DNA from: Psettodes erumei
Lineage: Eukaryota > Chordata > Actinopteri > Pleuronectiformes > Psettodidae
Assembly (NCBI GenBank): GCA_016785225.1
Contig: JAFBJZ010000888.1
Span: 2,918,501 to 2,982,500, forward strand
Reading direction: 5' to 3'
DNA length: 64,000 nt
The stretch's first letter is position 1, and each line of letters begins with the position of its first letter. The notes under the pieces are model-generated. The model saw nothing but the letters and a program-made list of their open reading frames with translations, was not told the origin of the DNA and did no database searches. Shown here piece by piece: positions 52,029 to 63,530 of the stretch. Position numbers and translations under genes: made by a program.

Positions 52029-53472
52029 TCGGTCATTATGACCTGCCACTTTCATAAAATCGGCATGTGAATTTAGTTTGAATTAAAATTTACCAAGCAC
52101 TTGTTGATAGCAGAAACCCCTATTTTTCTGGGGCTCCTTTTTTCATTTTCAACCGTCTTCAACTGTAGCGGCATGGAGCGAAGACGTCACCATCACTGCC
52201 GACCCCTCCTGCGTGAGCAGCACCTGCTGCTGCAGACGGACACCGGCCCATGCATGAACCGCACAGCCCTCTCCTCTCCTCTCCTCTCCCTGCAGCAGTC
52301 GTGGCGCATTCCACGGACGCAGAGTGTGTGAAATAAGGGAAACGTGATAGTGAGGGAAATTCAAATATTTTTGCTCATATTTCCCGTGCTGCTATTTTGT
52401 GTCTTTTAATTAAAAGCAGACATGGTGATGTCAGGCATGGAAGGGGAGCAGGGTCTGCTTCTCAGGCCTGTGTGTGTGTGTCACATTACACAAATACCAA
52501 AATATCAGATTTCCCAATAAAGAAAAATGCGTGGTGCTTATGCAGATGTAAGGTAACCTAACCTACTGAGAAAATACCTGGGGAGGAGGGTAAAAGAAAG
52601 AGCAGGGACATTATTATTCTTATTTGTCAAAACTCTCATGGGAACATTCTGCACGGTTAGCACAACATACCTCGCCGACCTGATCGGGAACATTGCTCCT
52701 TCTGTGAAAGCTGCGTTTCCGTTCAGTTAAATATAATGTGCAACATTTCCTATTCAAGTTCAACTTATGCCTGTGTCAGGCCCGTTTGCTCGTGAGTGAC
52801 GCCCCTGACAGGGCACAGATTGCTCTCTTCTGAAGCAACACTAACTGGTAATGAGCATCCGTGTCCATCAGCAGCCGGTCTGCTACATGACTAATAAACA
52901 TGCAGCCGGCTACGTGGGGCTATTTAAAGGCCCAGAGATGGAGGCGTTGGAGAGAAGAGGGTCTTTTTCTTGTCCCGGTGTCAGTCTGTGTCAGCGACGT
53001 CGGCAGCGTTCATTAGCACGGGTCAGATCAGCGCTGTCAAACGCGTGACGGCACGCGCGTCCAGACGCACGCACCCACAGGGACACGAGCGAGCGTGTGA
53101 AAATGCACACGTGTGCTGGACTTTGCTGCCACCGTGTGGGAAAGACAGGACTCAGCTGTCTGTGTGAGCAGCAGAGGGACGCATGTAACCCAGGGCGTTT
53201 AAGGGGGAGCTACATTTTTTACTCAACATAAAGCAACTATTTCAGGTGGAAATGCAACGATCAGGGCTTTATTTATTTAGATTCCTACTTGAGAGATTTC
53301 GTGTATGCAGAATGAAGAGGAGTTGCTGAGAAGAGTATTTGGTCACTTGTGACATCTTTTACATTTCTAAACACTGTACACATGACAAAGTTCAGTCATG
53401 TCATGTACTTTTCAGTTATCCCTTTATTTTTTCACGTTTTTTTTTTTTACAATTACTAAATACAGTCAACAT

Positions 53473-53882
53473 AGGAGGAAGTACTTAGATCCCTCTTAAA
53501 AGTAAAAGTACCAACACTATGGTTAAAAATGCCCTGTTTCAAGTCCTGCATTCAAAATTGTACTTGAGTTATATAGAAGTATTATTAGCAGAGTGTACTT
53601 AAAGTATCAAAAGTAAAATTACTCACATTTTGCAAAGCAGCCAGAGCTTTAAGTCACAGAGACCCTAAGGTCCGAGAAGATTTTTTATTTTTTTTTATAT
53701 ACATATGTGCATTATGAACTAAGCAACACTGGTAATGGTTTTATGTTTTGTATACAAGTTAAAAGTTACAGTAACGAGAAGCTATTGCAGTTAAATCCCT
53801 GTAATGGACTAAAATATACATTATATCCCTCTAAAATGTAGTGAAAGTATAAAGTAAATAAACTGAATATAGTAAAGCGGTT
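53473..53882 (+). mobile_element. degenerate teleost 'AGTAAAAGTAC' interspersed repeat
   Basis: Contains AGTAAAAGTACCAACACTAT, GTCCTGCATTCAAAATTG, GTGTACTTAAAGTATCAAAA, GTTTTGTATACAAG and CCTCTAAAATGTAGTGAAAG. These are ordered landmarks of an abundant non-coding teleost repeat whose ends are rich in AAGTAC/GTACTT. Diverged and internally altered; no coding capacity. Confidence 0.75.
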
Positions 53883-54759
53883 ACTTCCATGTCCGTTTAA
53901 TCGGTTGTAATGTCCCTCATATTACATAATCAACCACACTGCCGAGCAAAGTGTGACCCAAAGCTCTTGTGATGTAGTTACATATGATGAAAAGTAAACC
54001 ACGATCATCTTAGAGGCAACTAAAAAGGTGAAATTTCAATTGAGGCCTAGACACACTCTGAATGAAGAAAGGTCAAGAAGAAATTGTTCTCGAATATAAT
54101 CAGCACATTTGACAATTTAATTGTAAATTGCAGTCTTGAGGGTGTCATTTATCACTATGGTTATTTGTATTATTCCTTTATTTTAATACAAACACATTTA
54201 TATGTAAATTATGTCTAACTAACATTGCCAAATTAATTATTTTGTGTTGTGTTTAGGTGCTCGATTTTGGGGTGTAATCCTTAATTTAAAACAAAGACGA
54301 CGCAAGCGTCGACCTTATTCGTTCATTTATTTACTTGTTTTAAGAAAATGACTTAATGTCAAGTTTGCTTTGATTGGAATAGCTCATTAAGTCTGTGAGC
54401 ATAACAAGAGCAAATCATGTCATTTTCGCTGCCAGAAATGCTTTCATGAACGTGGGAGCTCCGGGGTGTCATTTAAGCTCGCCTGTGTTTACTGTCACAT
54501 GGCAGATTTTCTGTTCATTTTTTTGTGTTGTTTTGTTTTGTTTTGTGTTGTTTTTTGAGTGAAGGGAGGAAGGGGAAAACAACACGTTTGAAGGTGTTGT
54601 CTCTGTGCCCATATTCAGAACATGCTGCTGTCGTTTGTCCTTTTCAGTTTGTCAAAACCCAATAAAAAAAAAAACAACACCGCAGGCAGAGCGTGAACGC
54701 ACGTCGTCGCACATTCATTTACCAGAATGATTAGCAATGACAAACCACAAAGGGATATT
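53883..54759. other. AT-rich intergenic DNA
   Basis: AT-rich unique sequence with a TTTTG-rich run at 54519-54555. No feature recognised. Confidence 0.7.
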
Positions 54760-55050
54760 ACTGTGACCTGCTCATCATTTGCACTATTGTTATGATTATG
54801 ACATATAGTCTGTACTCACTCCGGGGAAAGCAGTGTAATCAGGCTACTAGTGTAATTAAATCAAGCTGCCCTGGGCTTTTATTGACTCGCTAATATGGCC
54901 GATACAATATGACTGTTATGACCTGCCGCTCTCCAGACATCCATCCATACATGTTGGCCAGGCAATGATTGCCTCAGTTGAATTAGACCATAATGTATGG
55001 AGCAGCTGGGTAATGATGAAGCAGGGGTTGGAAGGGGGTTACGTGCACAC
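54760..55050. promoter_or_regulatory. candidate conserved non-coding block A
   Basis: Non-repetitive block with spaced homeodomain-type motifs (GTAATCAGG, GTGTAATTAAATC, GAATTAGACC, GGGTAATGATG) and no coding potential. Texture is typical of vertebrate developmental enhancers. Conservation itself cannot be seen here. Confidence 0.3.
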
Positions 55051-56124
55051 ATACGCACATGTTGTGATACATACAGTAATTAAATGGATTAAAGGGAAAG
55101 GCTGTGAAGGCATCACCTGTGTTTAGCAACAGAAAGGAGGACAGTAATTACTGTATTTTTTCATGCGTGATTTCAGCCAGAGATCTCAGTGCACAATGAT
55201 GTTGAAAACTCATAATCTCTCCGGCAGATTAGGTATTTAAACATGCTGCAAGTGCTCTGCTGCGAAACGACCACAAGGGCATGGCGGCGTTGCTGGACTC
55301 ATGGGAAAATATCGCAACTGAAATTCATATGATTTCTTTAAACGGCGGCGTTGTGAAGCAAATGCATCACAGACAGGAAATAAAGCTGCACACTGGTGCA
55401 CGGCGCCAAGAGCAGGGAGACACAGGAGCCACATACCCCACATGTGCTCCGCTAGACTGCGACTGGTTGCGTTGCCACAGCCAGTCATTAAGGTTAAGTA
55501 ACACTGAGGCTCTTATTTCACACACAGACACACTGTATGCTGTTACGGATATGTGCCGGACGAGACAATAGTCCTTATTCTGTGCGTCTCTCCCTGGGTG
55601 TGGAGTGAGGGGGTGATTGTCCTGTGGAGCCGAACAGCTGCTCTGCAGCCTCGTGCTGCAGCGACGCCGCTATCGACGGAATCGGGTCCATTTGCAGAGA
55701 AGCTCCTTCCTCTGCGACTCACCGGCTGCAGACAGCGCGACGTGAGACATGAAACGCCCACGTCTTCATCATATTGTCCTAAAAGATAAGATAAAGATTC
55801 AAGATTGTCCACCTGGAATAACAGTCTCAAAGAAAAAGATGACTTAAAGGCCCCTTTACAGAAAGTGGATTTTACTTTACTTATATTGTTTTCATACTAT
55901 GGCTTAATAATAATTATTAATCTAATATATACAAATATGTTTAATTAAGTCTACTTTTACTCTTGTAAGTGTGTATTTCCACTCAGTGACCAGTCTTACT
56001 CAATACAAGTGTTCTGCCATAAACTCTACTTTTATGATGCGTTTGACACTGTGACAGAGGGTCGCAGAGGTATTATTTATGTGACACGTCTGAGCTCTGA
56101 GCTCATAGCTAGTGGTACATTCCT

Positions 56125-56227
56125 GGACTGCACAGTGTTCAGAGGTGTTCCTTATCTTCCACCCGAGTCTTACGCCTAAATAGGGAGGAATACATTGATA
56201 AAAGCACCTCTGAACACAGTGCGGTGC
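56125..56227. other. imperfect inverted repeat/hairpin with 40-base loop
   Basis: GTGTTCAGAGGTG (56135-56147) pairs exactly with CACCTCTGAACAC (56205-56217). Pairing extends outward through one mismatch for about seven more pairs and inward to TTATC/GATAA. Could be a small-RNA precursor or a foldback remnant. Confidence 0.7.
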
Positions 56228-56923
56228 AGTGCAACACACTTCAGCTCAGGTGAAACCACAGATTTGACAATGTCAGCTATCAGCCTCATGAAGGTGAAAT
56301 TCATGGCAGAGTCACTGTATTGACCTGCGACAGATTTTACAGTTACACAGTAACTAACTAAATCTAGTTCAGTTTGTCGAAATGAGGATTTTGCACAAGT
56401 TGTCTTGCTTGAGTGTTCAAACGTGAGGAAATTGTAACACCCCTTCCTTTTGTCGGCTTTGCTCGCATCCCAGCTGGACTTGATTGTGATTGGCTCCCGT
56501 CAACTAAAGAAGCAGGACGGTTTCCAGCACTTGAACCGAGGAAGCTGCACTCAGCAGGTTTGATTTGATTACCTCAGTCGAAAGCAGGCGGTTTTGGCCA
56601 ATCCACGTCTACTACTGCAAACCCCTTCACTGAAAATGAGAACTATTACAATACAGTACGTTTACATGAAAAACATAATGAGCTACATCCGTTAGATTTG
56701 AAACCAAATGAATAACAAATGAATAACCGAACACCTTCAGGGCAAAGGACAGTGACTGAGAGTAAAGCATAAAGAATACACAAAAGCTGTAATGATACTT
56801 CTGTGGAGTGTTTTATACCCGCTTGCCCCGCTTTTGTTTTACACAATAACCTCTCACAACTGTAAAAAAAAAAAAAAGCACCTCTGCGTGGCAAACGGTG
56901 TGCTCTCCATCATCACCGAGTAT

Positions 56924-56926
<3 letters not shown>

Positions 56927-56961
<35 letters not shown>
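56927..56961. repeat. (TG)17 microsatellite
   Basis: Uninterrupted TG units followed by a short G-run. Confidence 0.97.
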
Positions 56962-56967
<6 letters not shown>

Positions 56968-57354
56968 GTGGGGAGTGGAAGACAGATGCAAAGCAAAGGT
57001 GACAAAGAGAAGAGAAGCAGCAGCGAGGAAAGTGAACAGAGACAGACCTCTTGCTTCTCCTCTCCCCCTGACTCTCCTCAACGTGAGCTTGCGGGCTGCA
57101 GGCTGACATGCGCCACAGTGCAGCGCCTGTTCATGTATCCAGAGCTAAATCCCCAAATGATTTAATCTGTAACATGATTAACCGTGGGGCAATTTAGAAA
57201 TAATCTGTTAGCATTCAGGAATCACACTTCAGTCTTAATCTTTATGGGAAAAAGTGTGTGTGTGTGTTGAGAAGGGGGGGGGTTTACGTTCTCGAGCTTT
57301 GCCGTGATCATGACGTCACTTTTTCTCTTCTCCTCCTGTGTCCCGGACAGCGTT

Positions 57355-57850
57355 AAGACTTTTATGGGACTGGACCTCCGAGGGCCCGCAACTGGGGTCA
57401 AATGTCAAACTGCAATTGATGTCGCGGTGGTCACATGGCTCTGTCTGATGCATGATTAGTTAGATATGTACATTTAGATAATGTGCTTGTCCCCTAATCT
57501 ATCAGGAGCCGCTCTGCTCTTCGCCCTCAGACCCTAATGCACTCCAATGTATTTATGGTCAATAATTAAAAGGGAAAAGCATGCATTAAAACCAGTCTCT
57601 ACTTAACAGATCTTAACTAATGAGATTAGGATAATGAATAGGCCACTTTACCAGCTTGGCCCGGTACAGTGGCCATTTCGCTGACAGCTGCTGAATATGA
57701 CAAGGTTAGCATCATAAGCCTTTTCTTGCAAAGGGGGTTTAGGGCATGGATTAATTCCCCAGGAACAGCTAAAAGAGGCCAGCCTTTTTGTATAAATGCA
57801 TTAATCCAGGTGGAAAAATACACTGGACTTTGGCTCATTTGTTTTTAGGA
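57355..57850. promoter_or_regulatory. candidate conserved non-coding block B
   Basis: Long unique block with many AT-core motifs (GATGCATGATTAGTTAG, CCTAATCTATCAGG, GGTCAATAATTAAAAGG, TAACTAATGAGATTAGG). No open frame of note. Candidate enhancer cluster. Confidence 0.35.
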
Positions 57851-58189
57851 TTTCATAATTCTATGAGAAATGAGTGGCATTTTGTTTTGCAAACAGAATT
57901 TTCCGGAAATGGGGCTGTCATGTAGTCGCACCCAAAAATGCTTGATTTGTGATTCCCGGGGGACAGAAAACGGACTTAAAGAAACATGTGATGGAAATAA
58001 ACTGCGAGAACTCTGCAGAAGAGGTTCCGCGCTCACAGTGCTCCGGCAGGTTCGTGACGGGGGAGACAAATGACGGTGAAAGCCCAGAGTCATAAATACG
58101 ATTCTGCCTCACCGCCATCGACCCCTCCCCACAGCTTTTTTTCTGCAACGCCAAAAAAGCCTGCCACGCATGTACGCGACATCAGCTGT

Positions 58190-58760
58190 GAATAATTCAG
58201 CACCCACCAAAGGTTAATTTTCAATTTGCACAATGCAGGGTTACCATTACGTTTTGACCTGCAAATTGTGTCTCCCCTTTAATACCCTATCATTTCATTT
58301 CGGGGGTCTCTTTGTACTTTGAACTGGGGCTGGCTATATTTGGTAGTGGCCATCTGTTTATTATTTAGCTGGCACTTGGATGTGCAGTCTCTGACTGCAT
58401 TTGGGAGTGAGAGGGGCAGCGGCAATACCTGGCCCTGGACAGGGTCTTTACCAGTCTCCCCGGACCCATTAAAATCCTGTTAACTTTGATAATCCCTGGC
58501 AAGAACTTGGCCTCTGTGGACCACTGAGCGGGAGAGGAATACTTTAAACTGCCACTGTTTAAGAGGTCATAACATCTTGTAAAGCTGTGTGTGGCGGCTG
58601 CTGAGGGTTGCATAATGACACGTGAGCGGTGACACAAAAGGGCAAGCTGTCAGGGAGGGAATATGATTTAAGGTGCTTCTCCGGCAGGGGGATTCTCCAT
58701 TCCTCTCTCATGGGGATGTCCACGGCAGGATTATTTTCTCTTTTTTTTTGCAGGAGCTCA
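58190..58760. promoter_or_regulatory. candidate conserved non-coding block C
   Basis: Non-repetitive, balanced composition, with motifs such as CCTTTAATACCC, TTATTTAGCTGGC and CTTTGATAATCC. It overlaps a 222-codon minus-strand open frame (59227-58559) and an exon-like segment at 58754-58837. Confidence 0.3.
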
Positions 58761-58837
58761 CCAAGGAGGGCAACTTCAAGACAAGAGGAAGTATGAAGGT
58801 GGATGGCCCAAAGGAAGCGCACCATGTCACAGCACAG
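58754..58837 (+). other. exon-like segment, 84 bp, unassigned
   Basis: Preceded by T9-GCAG and followed by CACAG-GTACAG. It is open in one frame for 28 codons beginning ELTKEGNFKTRGSMK. I do not recognise the peptide; splice-like borders can arise by chance. Confidence 0.15.
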
Positions 58838-59529
58838 GTACAGCCTCTGGGTACCAACATCAGGGAAGGGAGGCAATGAGGCTCCTCTCTTTTCTTCCAA
58901 CCCCTGATGTTTGCCCTCCGACAGGCTCACCGTCGGTAGCACCTGCCTGCTTGACATTCGGCAACCAATCAATAGGACAAATGACAACCGGCGACCGTGA
59001 CGCTCACTAAAGGCCACATCAGGAAACACAGGAAAGGGAAGCAATCGCAAATTCCCATCTTCACCGGAAAAAACCAAGACCTTGTGCTGCCTGCTCAGAT
59101 GCTTTAAATATACGATGTGTGTGTTTCCCTGACAAGCGACCATTCGTGGCCATGCGGTGGCAACTGTCCACCCACAGTAGCAAAGGGAAGAGCAGCGTGG
59201 CTTTATATTGATACTGCAAAACCTCAAGTCAGTTCAGAGAGAATGCAAAGCACATTTACATCCCGCACTATCACACTTGTCTTATGAACAAGTGTTGGTG
59301 GACGATGGCTGCGTGCACAACTTTTTTTGTGTTCCCAGCTCAGTCTTCATTAGTTTCTTTAACCATAAGCAACGTACGATGCTCAACCAAACCTTAAGGT
59401 GACAGATCAGAAACACTCCTGTGAATTGTGTCTTCAGTGACCATATTGATCAACCAATAAAGTTCACTCCTGACATTAGAAGCAGTGATGTCCCAACTCA
59501 AGGCTGTCATGCAGTCAATGTGATGTCAC

Positions 59530-59597
59530 GGAGACAGCTCAGTCATCAGGCAGTCCCGCTCTTAGGTCATGTGATGACACCGAGTTGAGCTGTCTCC
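59530..59597. other. 12-bp inverted repeat with nested 6-bp repeat
   Basis: GGAGACAGCTCA (59530-59541) and TGAGCTGTCTCC (59586-59597) are exact reverse complements. GTCATC/GATGAC pair inside them. Confidence 0.6.
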
Positions 59598-59875
59598 TTG
59601 ACAACTTGCCAAACTCCATTCGCTGATGAGCACTTGCTGGGTGCGTTGCCCTGCCATCGAGGTGTCAGGTCATGTTGGGAGGCGAGTGATCTACCTGTGT
59701 GTGGTTATGAAGGCTCAAGTGTCTAAAGGATGAACGCGTGGCCTTCTGGGGAGGAGGAACCATTGCTGCCCAGTAGGCCATCATGCCCACATAATAACTT
59801 CGCACACGAGTGCATTTGGATTTCCAACAAAGAAAACTCAACAGGGAGGTTATCCGCTCATGTTTCCAGAGCAAA

Positions 59876-60480
59876 TTAAACCATACGACAGCGATTATGA
59901 CATAATGTCAGAGCCTTCCCACCGGATTTCATGGCAATTTTACGGCGGCATATGGCTTCCTTTGCAATAATTTCTCGAACTGCTACGTTTCTCAGTGGGG
60001 GCGAGTCAGGTTGGTTAAGCAGGGCAACCAGAGCAGACGTCTGCGCACACAGTGAAGTTGCCCCTAACAGGTGTTGTGAGGGCTCCAGCATTAACACCGG
60101 CACCTGGCCCTGAAGCCCCCGAGACCACATGCCGCACGGCACTATTAGTCAGCTATGTGGATCACAGATAGGACAGAGCTAAAACTGGCTGCTGCCACTT
60201 CAGAGAGAGAGAGAGAGAGACCAATAAAAGAATAGCTCTCTCTCTTTTTTTTGCTGCTCTCCTGATAACATTTTATCACTCGCTTTCAAAGCCTTTACAG
60301 TGGATATTTCAAAGCGAGCCAGGCATTCTGAGACGGGAACAGCTTTGCGAGAGCAATTTCTCCTTGCCGTGTATGAAAATTTAAATTCCTCGCCACTCAA
60401 TGGGAAGCAGAGGTTGAAACGAGCCAGAAACCAGCAGCATGTGCGGAGAAATTCCTGCACCCTTCTGGTGGCGATTACCA
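59876..60480. promoter_or_regulatory. candidate conserved non-coding block D
   Basis: Unique blocks at 59876-60140 and 60280-60480, separated by a (GA)n run at 60202-60220. No gene recognised; small open frames on both strands look incidental. Confidence 0.25.
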
Positions 60481-60989
60481 AGAGGGGCAAAGCGGGAAGG
60501 GGAGGGGGGGCATAATGAGAGCCACGGTGGCACTGCCCTCTATTTAGAGTGAACCTCAATGGTTCGCAGTCAAAACTATCAGCTCCCTTTCATGATCATC
60601 TACTGTACTGTACTGATAATGCAAGGAGCAAAAAACAAAAAAAAAATAATTAAAAAAACGGGGGTGCGTCTTCTTTATTTGAGAGCAACTGCGAGAATGT
60701 TCTTAATCCACAGAGAGCCATTTAACATTCCTCTGTAAAATGGCATTGGAAAGGAAAAAAGAAAAAAAGAAAAAAGTACCCTTCTTTTCCACAACACGTG
60801 TTCGCTCCTTTGATGCCTGAAGTGAGCTGAGACAGATTTGTATCAAAACATTTAAAACCACTTAACATAAAACATAGGTTTTGGTTTCTAATCTTTCCAG
60901 TGTGTAACTTCTGTACATTAAAAAAAACAAAAAACAAGAAAGAGTCCAGAAACGTACCGAAGAGAAGGCCCTAAATCAAATCTATGGGT

Positions 60990-61345
60990 TAATTAAAGAG
61001 GGCTCAAGGGTCAAGACAATGATGGCTTATGTCATTGACGACAATTTGCTCGTTTCAAATACATTGACAAAGGGACATGATTAGTTGAACCTGACTAAGC
61101 ACTTGTCTTGGCGCTTTATTGGCAGGGCCACGCCGCCAATTTGAAACTTTCAAACCATAGCGAGTGTCAGCATGTTCTGAGCCTGCCACCAGGTACAGAG
61201 GGAAGCGTGCACAATGACCGCGGGGCCGACGGGCCTTTATTTCTGTCTTTCTATTGTGCTCTTCTCCTCCGCCTGTGGCATTAAGCGAGACCTCCCAGTC
61301 TTCAAAGTGAAAAATGATCCATTGATTAGACTGCTCAGTCATTAA
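60990..61345. promoter_or_regulatory. candidate conserved non-coding block E
   Basis: Non-repetitive sequence with GGGTTAATTAAAG, GGCGCTTTATTGG and CCATTGATTAGAC. Texture of a developmental enhancer; not a recognised gene. Confidence 0.3.
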
Positions 61346-61804
61346 AGGGCATATTCAAGCACTGTGCAACGACTATATGGGGTCAAAGGTCGCCAAAGGG
61401 CCGTGTTCGGAGCAAGGCCTTCCTGTGAGAGGGCACGGCAACTCCCTTTACGATCCTTCATTACATTAGAGGTTAACCTCCGCCTTTTCTTTCCTATCAG
61501 CCACTTCAGCTCAGCACGGAGGAACAGTGGTTATCACAGTAGCAGGAAGGTGTGGGAGAGAAGAGCGGGGGGAGACAGATGAATGGGATGAGACAAGAGA
61601 TGAGGGGAGGATGAGGGAATGAAGCCGGTGCGCGGCGGAAGATTTCCTGAGTGTCACGGCAGCCCTGATTCCTCCCCACTCCTTCTCCCAGAAAATTAAA
61701 TATTGATCAATCTCGCAGGCCTACTAACAATGAAGGAGATAAAGAAGAGTATTAAAGGAAATAAATAAATATACACTTGTATCACCTGTCCAGGCCGGGG
61801 AGTG

Positions 61805-61844
61805 GGGGTGGTGGTGGTGGTGGTGGTGGGTGGGTGGGTGGGTG
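61805..61844. repeat. (GGT)n/(GGGT)n simple repeat
   Basis: GGT units passing into GGGT units, adjacent to the CpG-rich patch. Confidence 0.95.
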
Positions 61845-61894
61845 TTTATGGGCGATTCCAGAGCTTGGGGAATGCAGGCCCATCCATCAGGCAC

Positions 61895-62215
61895 AAGCCT
61901 GAACATGGGGGCGCGCTGGCCGAGGAGGTCCACGGGCTGGCAGACAGGCACCAGGCTGGGGGCGTTCTTTATCGGGCTTCTCTTGCGAGCGAACCCTCCT
62001 CGTCCCCGATTGGCTTTATCGCGAAAAGCTTCCGAGCCGGCTCGGCCCTTTGAATAATTAACAAAGGCATGCATTTCCGTGGTTCTCCTGACGGGGGATC
62101 CGCATCTCGGCGCCGTCCTTCCTCTCCCAGGAGCGCAGGCGCGAGCAGCAGGCTTCGATAAGCGTGCGGCTTCGGCCACGCCTGACACGACGCCTGCAGC
62201 GTCGCACCTCCTGAC
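61895..62215. promoter_or_regulatory. isolated CpG-island-like patch
   Basis: I count about 33 CpG dinucleotides in roughly 300 bases, far above the surrounding DNA. An AT-rich homeodomain-like core (TTGAATAATTAACAAAGG) lies in the middle. A 154-codon minus-strand frame crosses it but matches nothing I know. Could be an unannotated promoter or a regulatory island. Confidence 0.5.
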
Positions 62216-62847
62216 TCAGGATCAAAAGTGTAGTGGACAGATGGAGAGCCCAGCTGAATCATGTCATCGTCTATTTTCCAGCATATATTTGTTCAATCAG
62301 TGTCATAAGAATCAGTGTGCTGTGTTTGTTTCATATTGTTACCAATGTGTTTCATGAATTCTGTTGGTTTTGCATCAGGGTTAAGATCGGTGCAGAAAAT
62401 ATGGCTTCAGCTTGCAGGAGTTTAGTAGCTCCGCGAGCGTCTGTGTTGCTGACTGGACTGACTGAAATAACAGCTGAGGCTCCAGGATGAAAATCACCTC
62501 AACGACCATCAGTCGGTGATCATGTGCTAAACGACCAACATCCGGCGAAGAAGCTTTCGGGCTACATTTAAGACTCTTTTAAAACTTTTTACACGCACAC
62601 GTCAGAAGTTGGACGTAGCTGAGGTTACGCGGGTTTGTCCGACTCAGCTTCTCCTGACTGTATTTAATAAGATAAACATCGCCAGTCGTCCCGAACACAG
62701 TGCTCCCAGTAAGGATTTTTTAACCCAGTTTATGTGGCAGTGTCACTGGGAGCTCTCACGGCTGTGACTGATCTAAACAAAAGCCCATTTTACTCCACTG
62801 AATAATGAACTGTTTGCCTTGAACCCCCCCACCCACCCATATACACT

Positions 62848-62850
<3 letters not shown>
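62216..62850. other. intergenic DNA, no gene recognised
   Basis: Unique sequence between the CpG-rich patch and the (AC)n tract; nothing recognised. Confidence 0.7.

Positions 62851-62895
<45 letters not shown>
62851..62895. repeat. (AC)22 microsatellite
   Basis: Uninterrupted AC units. Confidence 0.97.
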
Positions 62896-62899
<4 letters not shown>

Positions 62900-62924
62900 A
62901 TCCCCCAACAGCTCTCGGATGCAG

Positions 62925-63510
62925 GTCCTTAAACAAATTATGACAGGGGATCTTCCTTGCCGATCGACCTTTGCTGACCTCTTATATTGCTGATATTTAT
63001 TACTGTCCTTTCTCAAGATAACACTGTGCCTGCTTTGTGACTTGTGTGTGTGTGTGTTTGGGGTGGGGTGGGGGTGGGGGGGTTAGTAAATCCTGGAGTG
63101 GAAGCAACCAGGCGTCTGCTCATAAATGCCACCGCTATAGGATTTCCACATAAAGAAAAGAGGTGTAACAGCCTCTCTATCCTTTTCCCACCTCCCTTTT
63201 CCTCCTTCCTCCTCTGCTATGAAACCCCCCCCCACCCTCCACTCATGATCTGGAGAGATGTTATCGCTCCATTTAAGAAAGGAACAAACAAGATTATACT
63301 GTAAGTTATCCTCGATTATGGCCACAAATCTGGTGCTGGAGCGGGGGTGGGGTGGGGGGGTAGGGGGTGAAAGATGATAAAGTAAACGGAGTCGCTTTTC
63401 TTTTCCTCTCAGTCCATCTCCTTTTATCCGCCCCGCAAACAGATTTATGGGATAAAGAAGAAGAGCCTTTTGTGGACAGTATATCTTTCAAAAACAGTCA
63501 GGCCCTCTGG
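62925..63510. promoter_or_regulatory. candidate conserved non-coding block F
   Basis: Three unique stretches (62925-63042, 63095-63180, 63400-63500) separated by TG, G-rich and C-rich simple sequence. One contains CAAACAGATTTATGGGATAAAG. No coding exon recognised. Confidence 0.25.
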
Positions 63511-63530
63511 GAGGAGGAGGAGGAGGAGGA
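63511..63530. repeat. (GAG)n short repeat
   Basis: Six to seven GAG units followed by an A-run. Confidence 0.9.

Larger units (their letters stand above)
50532..53472. other. intergenic DNA, no gene recognised
   Basis: Holds the (CA)n at 50937-50966, a CTCF-like palindrome at 52007-52028 and a TCCTC-rich patch at 52271-52290. No exon recognised. Confidence 0.7.

Noticed and set aside
61724..62188. 154-codon minus-strand frame over the CpG-rich patch
   Set aside because: GC-rich DNA lengthens chance frames, and the His-rich part comes from the GGT repeat.
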